Assembly (NCBI RefSeq): GCF_000429305.1 | Contig: NZ_KE386878.1 | Coordinates: 354,756-418,755 of the forward strand | DNA: 64,000 bases | Origin: Desulfovibrio inopinatus DSM 10711 | GTDB lineage: Bacteria; Desulfobacterota; Desulfovibrionia; Desulfovibrionales; Desulfovibrionaceae | Direction of reading: 5' to 3' | Shown here: positions 52,409 to 60,652 of the stretch, piece by piece | Layout of the letters: every line of letters begins with the position of its first letter | Numbering within the stretch: the stretch's first letter is position 1 | The notes under the pieces: generated by a model | Seen by the model: only the letters and a program-made list of their open reading frames with translations | What the model was told of the DNA's origin: nothing | The model's database searches: none | Translations under genes and position numbers: made by a program

Positions 52409-52906
52409 ATGGGACGAATTCCAAAAGGCAACGAGCTTCTTGAACAAGCCAAACGCGCTTTAAACAAAGCGAAGACTGTCGACGAACTCCGTCAGCTCCA
52501 GGCTGTTATTTTCCCTTTAGAAATGGGGATTTCTCTTGAACAAACGGCTCTTTTGATAGGTCGCTCTGTACGATGGACTTCCCAAGCGAGGACTGAATTC
52601 ATCCAGAGTGGTGCCTGTACGGTCAACCAAAAACCAGGAACAGGTGGAAGAAGGCGTCAAAACCTAACACCTGAAGCAGAAAAAGATTTCCTTGAGCCAT
52701 TTCTTCAAAAAGCAAAGGAAGGAGAAATCCTCGTCGTAGCCGAGATACATCGGGCCCTCGAACAACGGCTTGGGCGAAAGATTCCTCTTTCCTCAGCCTA
52801 CAACCTCTTGCACCGACATGGCTGGCGAAAACTGGCTCCCGATAAACGTCATGTAGCGGCGGATGTCGAGGCGCAAGAGGCTTGGAAAAAAAACTCAAAT
52901 TCATAG
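52409..52906 (+). CDS. IS630 transposase, first frame (HTH part)
   Basis: 165 residues ending at 52906. The first part is a DNA-binding HTH region (FPLEMGISLEQTALLIGRSV, about 33-52), then a second winged-helix-like part (LVVAEIHRALEQRLGRKI and AYNLLHRHGWRK). The stretch A8 at 52886-52893 within gct-tgg-AAA-AAA-AAC contains the -1 slippery heptamer A AAA AAC, at which ribosomes shift to the second frame to make one enzyme of about 350 residues. Confidence 0.88.
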   Translation: MGRIPKGNELLEQAKRALNKAKTVDELRQLQAVIFPLEMGISLEQTALLIGRSVRWTSQARTEFIQSGACTVNQKPGTGGRRRQNLTPEAEKDFLEPFLQKAKEGEILVVAEIHRALEQRLGRKIPLSSAYNLLHRHGWRKLAPDKRHVAADVEAQEAWKKNSNS

Positions 52907-53466
52907 TCCAAGATAACACACAAGGATGGCAAGAAGATCTTCCGCTGAGACTCATGTTCCAAGATGAGGCACGATTTGGCTTGATCTCTGAAGCTCGGCG
53001 TTGCTGGTGCCCCAAACCGGAAAGACCAATATGTAAAACAATGATTTCTCAACAATATACATATGCTTATTCAGCTGTAAGTATCTTGGAAGGAAATATG
53101 GACAGCCTCGTTCTTCCATATGTCAAGACATCATGCATGCAAATTTTCCTGAACGAAGTGAGTTCGCGTTATCCGAATGAACGCATCCTTATGATTGCTG
53201 ACGGGGCTGGATGGCACAAAAGTAAATCCTTGATCATTCCATGGAATATCAAACTCATTATACAACCACCATATTCTCCAGAACTCAACCCCGTGGAGCA
53301 TATATGGGACGAAGTAAAAGAAAAATACTTTCACAATAGAGTATTTGATGATCTTGCCAGCTTGGAAAATCATCTTGTCAGCTCACTCTCAAATCTTGAA
53401 ACTGACCATAAACGAGTCAAATCCATTGTAGCTTGGCAATGGATTATTAAAGCTATTTCGAATTAG
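52882..53466 (+). CDS. IS630 transposase, second frame (DDE catalytic part)
   Basis: The catalytic half, read one base back (-1) from the first frame. The DDE triad is D in MFQDEARFGL, D in MIADGAGWHKSK and E in ELNPVEHIWDEVKEKYF. It has no ribosome site of its own that I can see, so it is made by frameshift. It ends at 53466, inside the right terminal repeat. Confidence 0.88.
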   Translation: MEKKLKFIVQDNTQGWQEDLPLRLMFQDEARFGLISEARRCWCPKPERPICKTMISQQYTYAYSAVSILEGNMDSLVLPYVKTSCMQIFLNEVSSRYPNERILMIADGAGWHKSKSLIIPWNIKLIIQPPYSPELNPVEHIWDEVKEKYFHNRVFDDLASLENHLVSSLSNLETDHKRVKSIVAWQWIIKAISN

Positions 53467-53475
53467 AATTGGAAT

Positions 53476-53586
53476 AAGACATAAACAATCGATCCAAATC
53501 CCTCGCGTTGCCGGAGAGCACATCCGCAAACTGGCATCCGATAGCCAGTCTTTGGGATAAAACTGAAACGCCGGTGCCTTCCCCAT
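53476..53586 (-). pseudogene. Phage-type DUF1376 protein, cut by the IS630 element
   Basis: Reading leftward from the ATG at 53586 the frame begins MGKAPAFQFYPKDWLSDASL and continues RMCSPATRGIWIDCLC, which matches the start of DUF1376/phage replication-organiser proteins (YPKDWLSD--V--L-ERGAWIDLL). After about 36 residues the frame enters the IS630 right end. GGCGGTGA lies about 8 bases before the ATG, and a consensus promoter lies upstream (53703-53731). The rest of the gene is not in the window. Confidence 0.75.
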
Positions 53587-53966
53587 TCGTTCACCGCCTT
53601 TCTTGTTGGACGTAGTGAGTGTTCCGGTCGATTGACCGCATGAATCGCTCTGTCTGGAGGTATGCAGAAACCACCTGATAAAAAACCAAACAATCCAAGG
53701 TGATTATATGTGAAGCATACGTAATTGTCAATCAAAATACGTTTTTAGCGTACTTAACACATACATTGCATACGGTGAACGTAAAGACACCCCAACGAAT
53801 ATGGGAAAAAATAAATGATTTTCTGTGGAGCAAATTATGAAGAAAAATGAAGGGCGCGATTCGCAAAGGTGCAACACGACGTTGTGTACGATGCCCACGA
53901 TCGATGAGCAGTCAGGAAAAACTTGACGGCTCACCGATCATGAAAAGCATACCGTACCTACCGGTG
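53587..53966. other. Phage-like control region, no intact gene
   Basis: 380 bases between the cut phage gene and the CyuP-like gene. It holds a perfect promoter (53703-53731), palindromic repeats of TACG...CGTA type (TACG at 53740 with CGTA at 53751; ACG/CGT around 53772-53780) and short frames with no family match. It resembles a prophage early promoter region with repressor sites, of which only a remnant remains. Confidence 0.55.
53703..53731 (-). promoter_or_regulatory. Perfect consensus sigma70 promoter
   Basis: On the minus strand TTGACA (53731-53726) and TATAAT (53708-53703) are separated by exactly 17 bases, the full consensus. It points leftward at the DUF1376 gene start 117 bases below the -10. 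Such an ideal promoter is unusual for a housekeeping gene and fits a phage early promoter kept off by a repressor; the nearby TACG...CGTA repeats could be its operators. Confidence 0.8.
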
Positions 53967-55187
53967 TTATCCCCCAAAGGGTTGTTGTATCCAGTAATCC
54001 ACATCCGGGTCGATGTGGGTCAGGCCAAATTCTTGACCGAGTTCGAAAAGCAGGATGAGACCGAAGAGGACAAGCATGATCCATCCTAACATTTTGCTTT
54101 TCGTACTCTTCTGGCGCAACAGCAAAATGCTGGGCAGGATGCCGAAAAAGATACAGACGCCGATTCCGCCCACGACATTGAGCGCCACCAAAAACACATC
54201 CGGATAGGCCAGCGACACGAAAAGCGGCGGAATAAAGGCCACAATCCAAATCACGAGTTTATGATCAACGTGGAAGGTATTGGAACTCAGGTCTTTCAAA
54301 AAATCCAACAGCGCCACACCATTGGCCATGAATGCGGCCGTCATGGACAAAATGGCGAACACCAGGCCCACATTGGTAAATAACGATGATTGCAGGAGCT
54401 TAGATAATGGAACGGTTGCTGGAAGATTCACCTGGAATGCATGAAGAATACTGATGTTATCCGGTCCCTCCATGGGCAAGGCACAAAACACAACCACGGT
54501 CCACGACAAATTCATGACCAGCCCGATGAGCGACCCGATATACATGGCTTTGCGCACCGCTCCTCTGTCCTGGCCCAATTCTCTGCATACCGTAGGTATC
54601 AGGTTGTGATACAAAAACGCGGTCAGCACCACCGGCAACGCCGCAGGGAGAAATCCCCATTGCAACGGCATCGCACGAGCAATATCGACCTCCGGCAGCA
54701 CCATTGCCGACAACACGAGGAAGGTCGCCACCATAACGATCATGATCACGGCATTACACCGGCGCAATATGGCCGTGCCGAAACTTGTCAGTCCGGCCAC
54801 AATCACGAAGAATCCAAGCGTGATCACCCATCCCTGCTCAAGATTGAACAGGTTCACGAGAATAGACGTCACCCCCACAAGATAGGCGGTGAGGACGCCG
54901 TAGAGGATGATGAGATCGGAAACCACAGCGACCCATTTGCCGATGGGGCCGAGTTTCAATGCGAAAAATGACGGCAGGCCTCCGGTCTCGCCGGTGACCA
55001 ATTCCTTTTGATCCGCCAGAATATACGAAGACAAGAGCATCAGTGCCCAAACAAGAATAATCCCCACGGTTGCCGGCAGAATACCGGCGGGACCGAGATT
55101 GATGGGCAACGCCAAAATCCCCGCCCCTAACAAATTTCCCGTCACCATTAACGCCACGGTCAGCACAGGTTGGCCAGATGTGCGCAT
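53967..55187 (-). CDS. cyuP: Aromatic/hydroxy amino-acid permease, CyuP-like
   Basis: 406-residue inner-membrane permease of the HAAAP (hydroxy and aromatic amino acid) family. About eleven hydrophobic segments; the N-terminal GNLLGAGILALPINLGPAG and the YHNLIPTVCRELGQDRGAVRKA blocks are family marks. In E. coli a HAAAP permease (CyuP) is paired with the cysteine desulfidase CyuA; here the gene follows a CyuA-type gene by 58 bases, so cysteine (or serine) is the likely substrate. AGGAGAT lies 5 bases before the ATG, fixing the start at 55187. Confidence 0.85.
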   Translation of the reverse strand: MRTSGQPVLTVALMVTGNLLGAGILALPINLGPAGILPATVGIILVWALMLLSSYILADQKELVTGETGGLPSFFALKLGPIGKWVAVVSDLIILYGVLTAYLVGVTSILVNLFNLEQGWVITLGFFVIVAGLTSFGTAILRRCNAVIMIVMVATFLVLSAMVLPEVDIARAMPLQWGFLPAALPVVLTAFLYHNLIPTVCRELGQDRGAVRKAMYIGSLIGLVMNLSWTVVVFCALPMEGPDNISILHAFQVNLPATVPLSKLLQSSLFTNVGLVFAILSMTAAFMANGVALLDFLKDLSSNTFHVDHKLVIWIVAFIPPLFVSLAYPDVFLVALNVVGGIGVCIFFGILPSILLLRQKSTKSKMLGWIMLVLFGLILLFELGQEFGLTHIDPDVDYWIQQPFGG

Positions 55188-55245
55188 GCTATCTCCTGCG
55201 TCGTTCAAATGAGCGTGAGAGTGAAAGACCAACAGCGAGAAACGC

Positions 55246-56577
55246 TCACGGACACTTCGCCAGCATGATGTCTAAGATAGCCGGTGTCATGCCTTGCATG
55301 CCCTTCGCGGACAATGTCCCCAGATTGGCAATGGATTCTTCGCCACTGCGCCCGACGATACCGTCAATGGGGCTGACAATGACGCCATTCAAGGCAAGTA
55401 GGGCGCTTTTCACGGCTGAACTTGCCGCATCGCCGACCTTGAGGGCGCAACTCGTCTTGGCGCCGTCGCAAATGAGGGTGGATGTATTCTCGATATGATT
55501 GGTGATGGCGCCGCCGATTTTTTGTGTCGTTCCGCCCAAGAGATAACAGACACCCGCAGCCACGCCCGCGCCCCCGGCAATCGCACTCCCGCAAATGGCC
55601 GAAAGTCGACCCACGCGAGCTTTGACGAGGCACGTCACCATGGCACTCAGGGTGAGCGCCTTATAGATCAGGGCTTCATCCTCGATAGTCATAAATTCAC
55701 TGGCCGCGGCAATGGGCGTGCTGGCGGCAATACCCTGGTTACCGCTTCCGGCAAGAGTCATGGCCGACAGACTGACGCCGCCCATGCGGGAGTCAATGCC
55801 CGCGGCGGCCACTGTGCCGGCATGGAGCGGCATATCTTCATGTAAAAGCCCCTGGCGCATAAGAGAAAGCTGTGTTCTGCCAACGCCTAAACCAGGACCG
55901 TGTTTAAGACCATATTCAGCAAGCGCCATATTCAAATGCAGTCCCTGACGCATGTAGGCGAAATCGTCCTCGTCCAGGTCATCCAGCAGGTCGATCATGG
56001 AATCCAGGCTCAGGCTCATCAGCCAGGATTCCAGCTCCGTCAACGGTTCCGGACCATCAGCTGTTTGCGCGCTCAACAGGGGACTGTCCGTCACGGCCTC
56101 GCCGTTTAATGTAAGGGAAACAATATTATCGTGGCGACCTTCAATCAGGCAGGTTGCTTGCTGGTCTTTGGCAGTGATGACGACCTTGACGAACAACGCC
56201 TCTTGTGCGCGGTCAATCTCCACCGTGACCCCACCCGCGGCAACCAGAGCAAGCGCCTTGTCGAGACCGTCCTGTTCAATGGAGGCAAACACTTGCAACC
56301 GCTTTGCCGGATCACCGGCCATGGCTCCCATCGCCGCGGCCAACGCAATGGACGTCCTGCCCCCGGAGTTGGGAATGACCACGCCCATTGCATTGCGATG
56401 CAGGTTCGGGTCAGTTGTCAGAACAATGTTTTCTGGTGGATTGTGCAGTAGAGACGCGGCGGACGCCGCAGCCAACCCAATGGCGGCAGGTTCCGTGCAA
56501 CCAAGGCCCGGGTCGGTTTCCAGGTGAATGAGAGACTTGGCCTTACCATGAAGAATGTCCTGAATCTGAAAACCCAT
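55246..56577 (-). CDS. cyuA: L-cysteine desulfidase CyuA (UPF0597 family)
   Basis: 443-residue iron-sulfur enzyme that splits cysteine to sulfide, ammonia and pyruvate. GLGCTEPAAIGLA (Cys27) at the start, the SAICGSAIAGGAGVAAG block, and LICDGAKTSCALKV near the C-terminus supply the family cysteines that hold the 4Fe-4S cluster. It starts 33 bases after rel and precedes the permease gene, forming an uptake-and-breakdown pair. Serine dehydratase activity is a known alternative for related proteins. Confidence 0.92.
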   Translation of the reverse strand: MGFQIQDILHGKAKSLIHLETDPGLGCTEPAAIGLAAASAASLLHNPPENIVLTTDPNLHRNAMGVVIPNSGGRTSIALAAAMGAMAGDPAKRLQVFASIEQDGLDKALALVAAGGVTVEIDRAQEALFVKVVITAKDQQATCLIEGRHDNIVSLTLNGEAVTDSPLLSAQTADGPEPLTELESWLMSLSLDSMIDLLDDLDEDDFAYMRQGLHLNMALAEYGLKHGPGLGVGRTQLSLMRQGLLHEDMPLHAGTVAAAGIDSRMGGVSLSAMTLAGSGNQGIAASTPIAAASEFMTIEDEALIYKALTLSAMVTCLVKARVGRLSAICGSAIAGGAGVAAGVCYLLGGTTQKIGGAITNHIENTSTLICDGAKTSCALKVGDAASSAVKSALLALNGVIVSPIDGIVGRSGEESIANLGTLSAKGMQGMTPAILDIMLAKCP

Positions 56578-56610
56578 GCCATCTCCTGATGTCGAGGTGA
56601 ATGAGGACGG

Positions 56611-58806
56611 TTATGAGTCCCGATTCTGCGACACCGGACCATGTACGACATGACGCGTTACTTCGTGTACATCCTCAATTTTCCGCATCATCTCCATAAC
56701 ATGATACAGGTGATCGGAATCTTTAACTTCAACCGTAAACTCGATATTCGTTTTCCCTTCCACGGTTGAACGGAATGTCCCCGAGGAAATATTGACGCTT
56801 TCATGAGCCATGAGGTTGGCAATATTGGCCAGGACGCCCGGCTTGTTCTTGGTGATGAGTTCAATCTTGGCCGGATAGGGATGGTCGCTTTCGCCTTCCC
56901 AGGAAATTTGCAGCAGCCGTTCCGGTTCGAAGGTTGCCACGTTGGGACAATCGTGAGTATGCACAACAACCCCACGGCCCCGGCTGATATAGCCGACAAT
57001 CGGTTCACCGGGCAGCGGATGACAGCAACCGGCAAAATGAACCAGCACATCGTCAACGCCCTTGATTCGCACCGAATCCGATCCCGGCTCTTTGGCCGTG
57101 TCCTTCTTTTTCGTCTCTTTGACCGGCTCGACTTTCTGTCCGGTGCCTGGTTTGGCCTCTTCGTTCTTGGCCTGCAATCGACCAAGCACTTTACGCGCCG
57201 TGATGCGGACATAGCCCACGGCCGAAAAGAGCTCATCGGCATTCGGAAAAGAAAAGTCTTTGGCGAGTTCGTCTAAGGAGCCGTCTTTGTGGACCTTTTG
57301 CAGGTTTATCCCCACCTTGCGGCCTTCTTTCTCCAGCATTTCCTTACCCAGGGCAATGCTGCGAGAGCGTTCTTCCGTACGAATCCAGTGCTTAATGCGG
57401 GTGCGTGCTTTGGCGGTTTTGACGATCTTGAGCCAGTCACGGCTCGGGGTGCGGTGGTTATCCGTAAAAATGGCGACCGTATCCCCGTTCTTGAGCGCGG
57501 TAGCCAGCGGTTGCAGTCGGCCGTTGATCTTCGCGCCGGCGCAATGGTCACCGACTTCGGTATGAATGAGGTAGGCAAAATCGATCGGCGTGGCACCTTC
57601 GGGAAGTTCTTTGACCTCACCCTGCGGCGTAAAGACATAGACCTCGTCCTGAAACAGGTCGTAGCGTAGCGTCGTCATGAACTCGCGAGGGTCGTTGGTA
57701 TGACGTTGCCAGTCCATGATCTGGCGTAGCCAGGTGAAACGTTCTACGTCCTTGGCTTTGAACCCGCCCTTGCCTTTTTCTTTGTAGCGCCAGTGTGCAG
57801 CCACACCGAACTCGGCGAGTTGGTTCATTTCATCGGTACGAATTTGAATTTCGATGCGCTCGCCCTCCGGCCCCACCACCGTGGTATGCAAGCTCTGATA
57901 CATGTTGTTTTTCGGCATCGAAATATAGTCTTTGAACCGACCATGGACCGGCTTCCACAGCGAGTGAACCAGTCCGAGCACGGCATAACAATCTTTGAGC
58001 GAACGGACGATGACGCGGAAAGCAATGATGTCATAGACCTGATCAAGCGTCAGGCCTTGCTGCTTCATTTTGTGGTAAATGCTGAAAATATGTTTGCGCC
58101 GTCCATAAACCCGCCCCTTGATGCTGTTTTCATCGAGAAGACTTTCAATAAACTGAATGACTCTTTCAATATAGACTTCACCGGCCGTATGGCTTTTGGC
58201 AATACCCTCATTAATCTGGGCATAGACATCCGGCTTGAGATATTTGAGGCTCAGGTCTTCGAGTTCGGTTTTGATGCGGTACAAGCCCAGGCGGCTGGCC
58301 AGAGGAGCATAGATTTCAAGGGTTTCTCGGGAGATGAGCGCTTGTTTGTAGTGCTTCTGAAAATCAAGCGTGCGCATATTATGCAGCCGGTCCGCCAGCT
58401 TCACGAGCACGACTCGGATATCCTCGGCCATGGCGAGAATGAGCTTACGAATATTCTCGGATTGAGCTTCTTCTTTGGAGTCGAAGGTCATCAGGCTGAT
58501 CTTCGTGACGCCATCTACGATGTCGGCCACTTCTTCGCCGAAGAGTTCTTCCAGTTCGTCCACCGTAGTTTGGGTGTCTTCAACCGTATCGTGCAGGAGT
58601 CCCGCTGCGATGGTGGCCGCATCGAGCCGCATATCCGCTAAAATATTGGCTGCTTCAAGAGGGTGCGACAAATAGGGTTCACCCGAAAGGCGGGTTTGTC
58701 CCAAGTGAGCCCGAGCCGAGAACACATAGGCCTTTTGTACGAGAGCCACATCAGCTTCGTTGAGATACGACGATATCTTCTCTATTATTTCATGAATCCG
58801 AATCAT
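56611..58806 (-). CDS. rel: Bifunctional (p)ppGpp synthetase/hydrolase Rel (RelA/SpoT)
   Basis: 731-residue stringent-response enzyme. HD hydrolase domain (about 25-150) with YLSHPLEAANIL and GLLHDTVEDT; synthetase domain (about 220-340) with RRKHIFSIYHKMKQQG and NMYQSLHTTVVGPEGERIEIQIRT; TGS domain (about 390-450) with VYVFTPQGEVKELPEGATPIDFAYLIHTEVG (in parts); C-terminal conserved-cysteine/helical region and ACT (about 650-731). Both catalytic halves look intact, so it can make and break (p)ppGpp. The ATG at 58806 is 5 bases after the binding-protein stop. It is upstream of cyuA, which links (p)ppGpp and cysteine breakdown by position only. Confidence 0.95.
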   Translation of the reverse strand: MIRIHEIIEKISSYLNEADVALVQKAYVFSARAHLGQTRLSGEPYLSHPLEAANILADMRLDAATIAAGLLHDTVEDTQTTVDELEELFGEEVADIVDGVTKISLMTFDSKEEAQSENIRKLILAMAEDIRVVLVKLADRLHNMRTLDFQKHYKQALISRETLEIYAPLASRLGLYRIKTELEDLSLKYLKPDVYAQINEGIAKSHTAGEVYIERVIQFIESLLDENSIKGRVYGRRKHIFSIYHKMKQQGLTLDQVYDIIAFRVIVRSLKDCYAVLGLVHSLWKPVHGRFKDYISMPKNNMYQSLHTTVVGPEGERIEIQIRTDEMNQLAEFGVAAHWRYKEKGKGGFKAKDVERFTWLRQIMDWQRHTNDPREFMTTLRYDLFQDEVYVFTPQGEVKELPEGATPIDFAYLIHTEVGDHCAGAKINGRLQPLATALKNGDTVAIFTDNHRTPSRDWLKIVKTAKARTRIKHWIRTEERSRSIALGKEMLEKEGRKVGINLQKVHKDGSLDELAKDFSFPNADELFSAVGYVRITARKVLGRLQAKNEEAKPGTGQKVEPVKETKKKDTAKEPGSDSVRIKGVDDVLVHFAGCCHPLPGEPIVGYISRGRGVVVHTHDCPNVATFEPERLLQISWEGESDHPYPAKIELITKNKPGVLANIANLMAHESVNISSGTFRSTVEGKTNIEFTVEVKDSDHLYHVMEMMRKIEDVHEVTRHVVHGPVSQNRDS

Positions 58807-58811
58807 AGTTA

Positions 58812-60467
58812 TTACTTCTGCAGGGCTTGTGTGTTGTCGGGGGCTGACACCCACCATCGGTCAAAATTATAATCAATACCGGCTGGTGCCGGGCAAACGT
58901 TCTTAATGCGACTCGATACAATGGGCAAGGCATAGGGCACGTACAAAAACAGATACGGCTGTTTTTCGTGTAATATGACTTGCACTCTATCATACATACG
59001 CTTGCGCTCAGAGCGGTCAAGTGTTGTGCGGCCGGTCTCAAGTAATTGGTCAAGTTCCGGATCATTGAATGCAATAAAATTAAGACCACCATCGATTTTG
59101 GAGGAATGCCATACGTCGAAAATATCCGGATCGGGTAGAATATTCCAACCCAGAACCACCGCATCGAAACGCCCCGTATTGACGAAATTCTTGATAAAGG
59201 CGGCCCATTCCACCGTCCGCACCGTGACCCGAATGCCGACAAACGCCAAACGATATTGTATGATGGCTGCTATCTTGGCGCGACGCATATTGCCCTGATT
59301 GACGAGAATGGTGAACACAAAGGGACGACCGTCTTGCTCCACAATGCCATCTCCATCCGTGTCGACGAATCCGGCTTCGGCCAACAGTGCCCGGGCCTTT
59401 TCCGGGTTGTAGTCATAGTCCTGAATCCGGGTATTATACATCCATGTTCCCGGCATATACGGTCCTCTAGCTGGCACGCCTTGACCAAGGAGTACACCCT
59501 TGATGATTTCGCGCTTGTCGACGGCATGGGCGATGGCCCGGCGTACGCGCACATCCTTGAAAAATGGATGTTTCTGATTATAGGCCAAATAGATGTAGCT
59601 GGCATCGAGATAGCGCATTTTCACAAACTTTCGATCCCATGCCGGCCCGCTTGTCTGGCGCATATACTGCAACGGTGACAAGGTCATGACGTCGATATTC
59701 CCGGCCGAAAGTTCCAAAAACATGGTCGCGTCGTCGGGAATAACCCGAATAACCGCCTCATCAATATACGGTCGACCCAAGAAATAATCGGGATTCGCAC
59801 GCAACACGATATGCCGTCCGGTTTTCCAGGAAGACAAAACAAATGGGCCTGCACCAATGGGCTTGCGACCAAGCGTACTTTTGGTAATATTGGTCCCCTC
59901 CAGCAGGTGCGCAGGCAGGATGGGAAACGCCCAGGTTGCCAGAGAGTCGGCGCGCACTTCTTTATAGCGCACGACAAAGGACCACGGCCCCGTCTGTTCA
60001 AGGCTGGCAACGTTGAGAAAATCTTCGGCATAAGCCGTTGGAGTTTTGGGGTCGATCATACATTTGTACGTGAATTGTACATCGGCCACGGTCAATGGTG
60101 TCCCGTCTGTCCATCGGATATCATCACGCAGCGTAAATTGGATGGCGGTTCCGTTCTCGATCACTTCATGTGATCGGGCGGCCCAATCCACGAGGTTGAG
60201 ATCTTTATCATAACGGACCAGCGCCACATACACCTGGTTCATGATATCGAATGACGCTTCGTCCGTCGCCAATGGAGGCAACAACGTCGTCGCATCGGCC
60301 AAGCTGGCACGTACAATGCGGCCACCAACATGAGCGGCTTCGCGGGGAACGCATTGGTCTGCCCCCGAATCGGCCCAAACTATGCCCTTCCCCACTGCGA
60401 AGGCATAAAAAAAGGCAAAGAAAAGCCCAAGAAAAACAAGCGTATTCATCTTTATTTGCATTTTCAT
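58812..60467 (-). CDS. Extracellular solute-binding protein, family 5 (peptide/nickel type)
   Basis: About 551 residues with a signal peptide (MNTLVFLGLFFAFFYAFAVG region, cleavage near VWADS) and an SBP_bac_5 fold: RDDIRWTDGTPLTVADVQFTYKCM (in parts), PIGAGPFVLSSWKTGRHIVL, FFKDVRVRRAIAHAVDKREI and GTWMYNTRIQDYDYNPEKARALLAEAGF (in parts). Such proteins feed dipeptide, oligopeptide or nickel ABC importers, but no permease or ATPase is here. The start is uncertain: ATG at 60467 or 60449 and a GTG at 60539 are all open, without a clear ribosome site. It is the first gene of the rel operon. Confidence 0.87.
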   Translation of the reverse strand: MKMQIKMNTLVFLGLFFAFFYAFAVGKGIVWADSGADQCVPREAAHVGGRIVRASLADATTLLPPLATDEASFDIMNQVYVALVRYDKDLNLVDWAARSHEVIENGTAIQFTLRDDIRWTDGTPLTVADVQFTYKCMIDPKTPTAYAEDFLNVASLEQTGPWSFVVRYKEVRADSLATWAFPILPAHLLEGTNITKSTLGRKPIGAGPFVLSSWKTGRHIVLRANPDYFLGRPYIDEAVIRVIPDDATMFLELSAGNIDVMTLSPLQYMRQTSGPAWDRKFVKMRYLDASYIYLAYNQKHPFFKDVRVRRAIAHAVDKREIIKGVLLGQGVPARGPYMPGTWMYNTRIQDYDYNPEKARALLAEAGFVDTDGDGIVEQDGRPFVFTILVNQGNMRRAKIAAIIQYRLAFVGIRVTVRTVEWAAFIKNFVNTGRFDAVVLGWNILPDPDIFDVWHSSKIDGGLNFIAFNDPELDQLLETGRTTLDRSERKRMYDRVQVILHEKQPYLFLYVPYALPIVSSRIKNVCPAPAGIDYNFDRWWVSAPDNTQALQK

Positions 60468-60652
60468 GGCGTGAAGACTTGAAAATAGGCCAAAAATAAT
60501 CAAAGTAATATTGGCATTCCTTGTTGTCAGAACTTTCACAAAAGGACATCATTGTCCGGTTGCAAGTATCACGCAAGAAACGCCTTAAAGTAAAGTCTTC
60601 CTCCCCCGAATCTTTCGGGTATATTTTCATCTTGTAAGGAGATGGCTGTAGC

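Larger units (their letters stand above)
52357..53475 (+). mobile_element. IS630-family insertion sequence (about 1.12 kb)
   Basis: Terminal inverted repeats ATTCCAATTCTAA (52357-52369) and TTAGAATTGGAAT (53463-53475) enclose a two-frame DDE transposase. TA dinucleotides lie at both ends, as IS630 elements target TA. The right repeat contains the transposase stop. The element sits inside a phage-type DUF1376 gene on the opposite strand (53476-53586), so its insertion broke that gene. The complete ends and open frames suggest it is recent. Confidence 0.85.

Noticed and set aside
53728..53934. 68-codon leftward frame over the phage control region
   Set aside because: No family match and no ribosome site; it crosses the consensus promoter.
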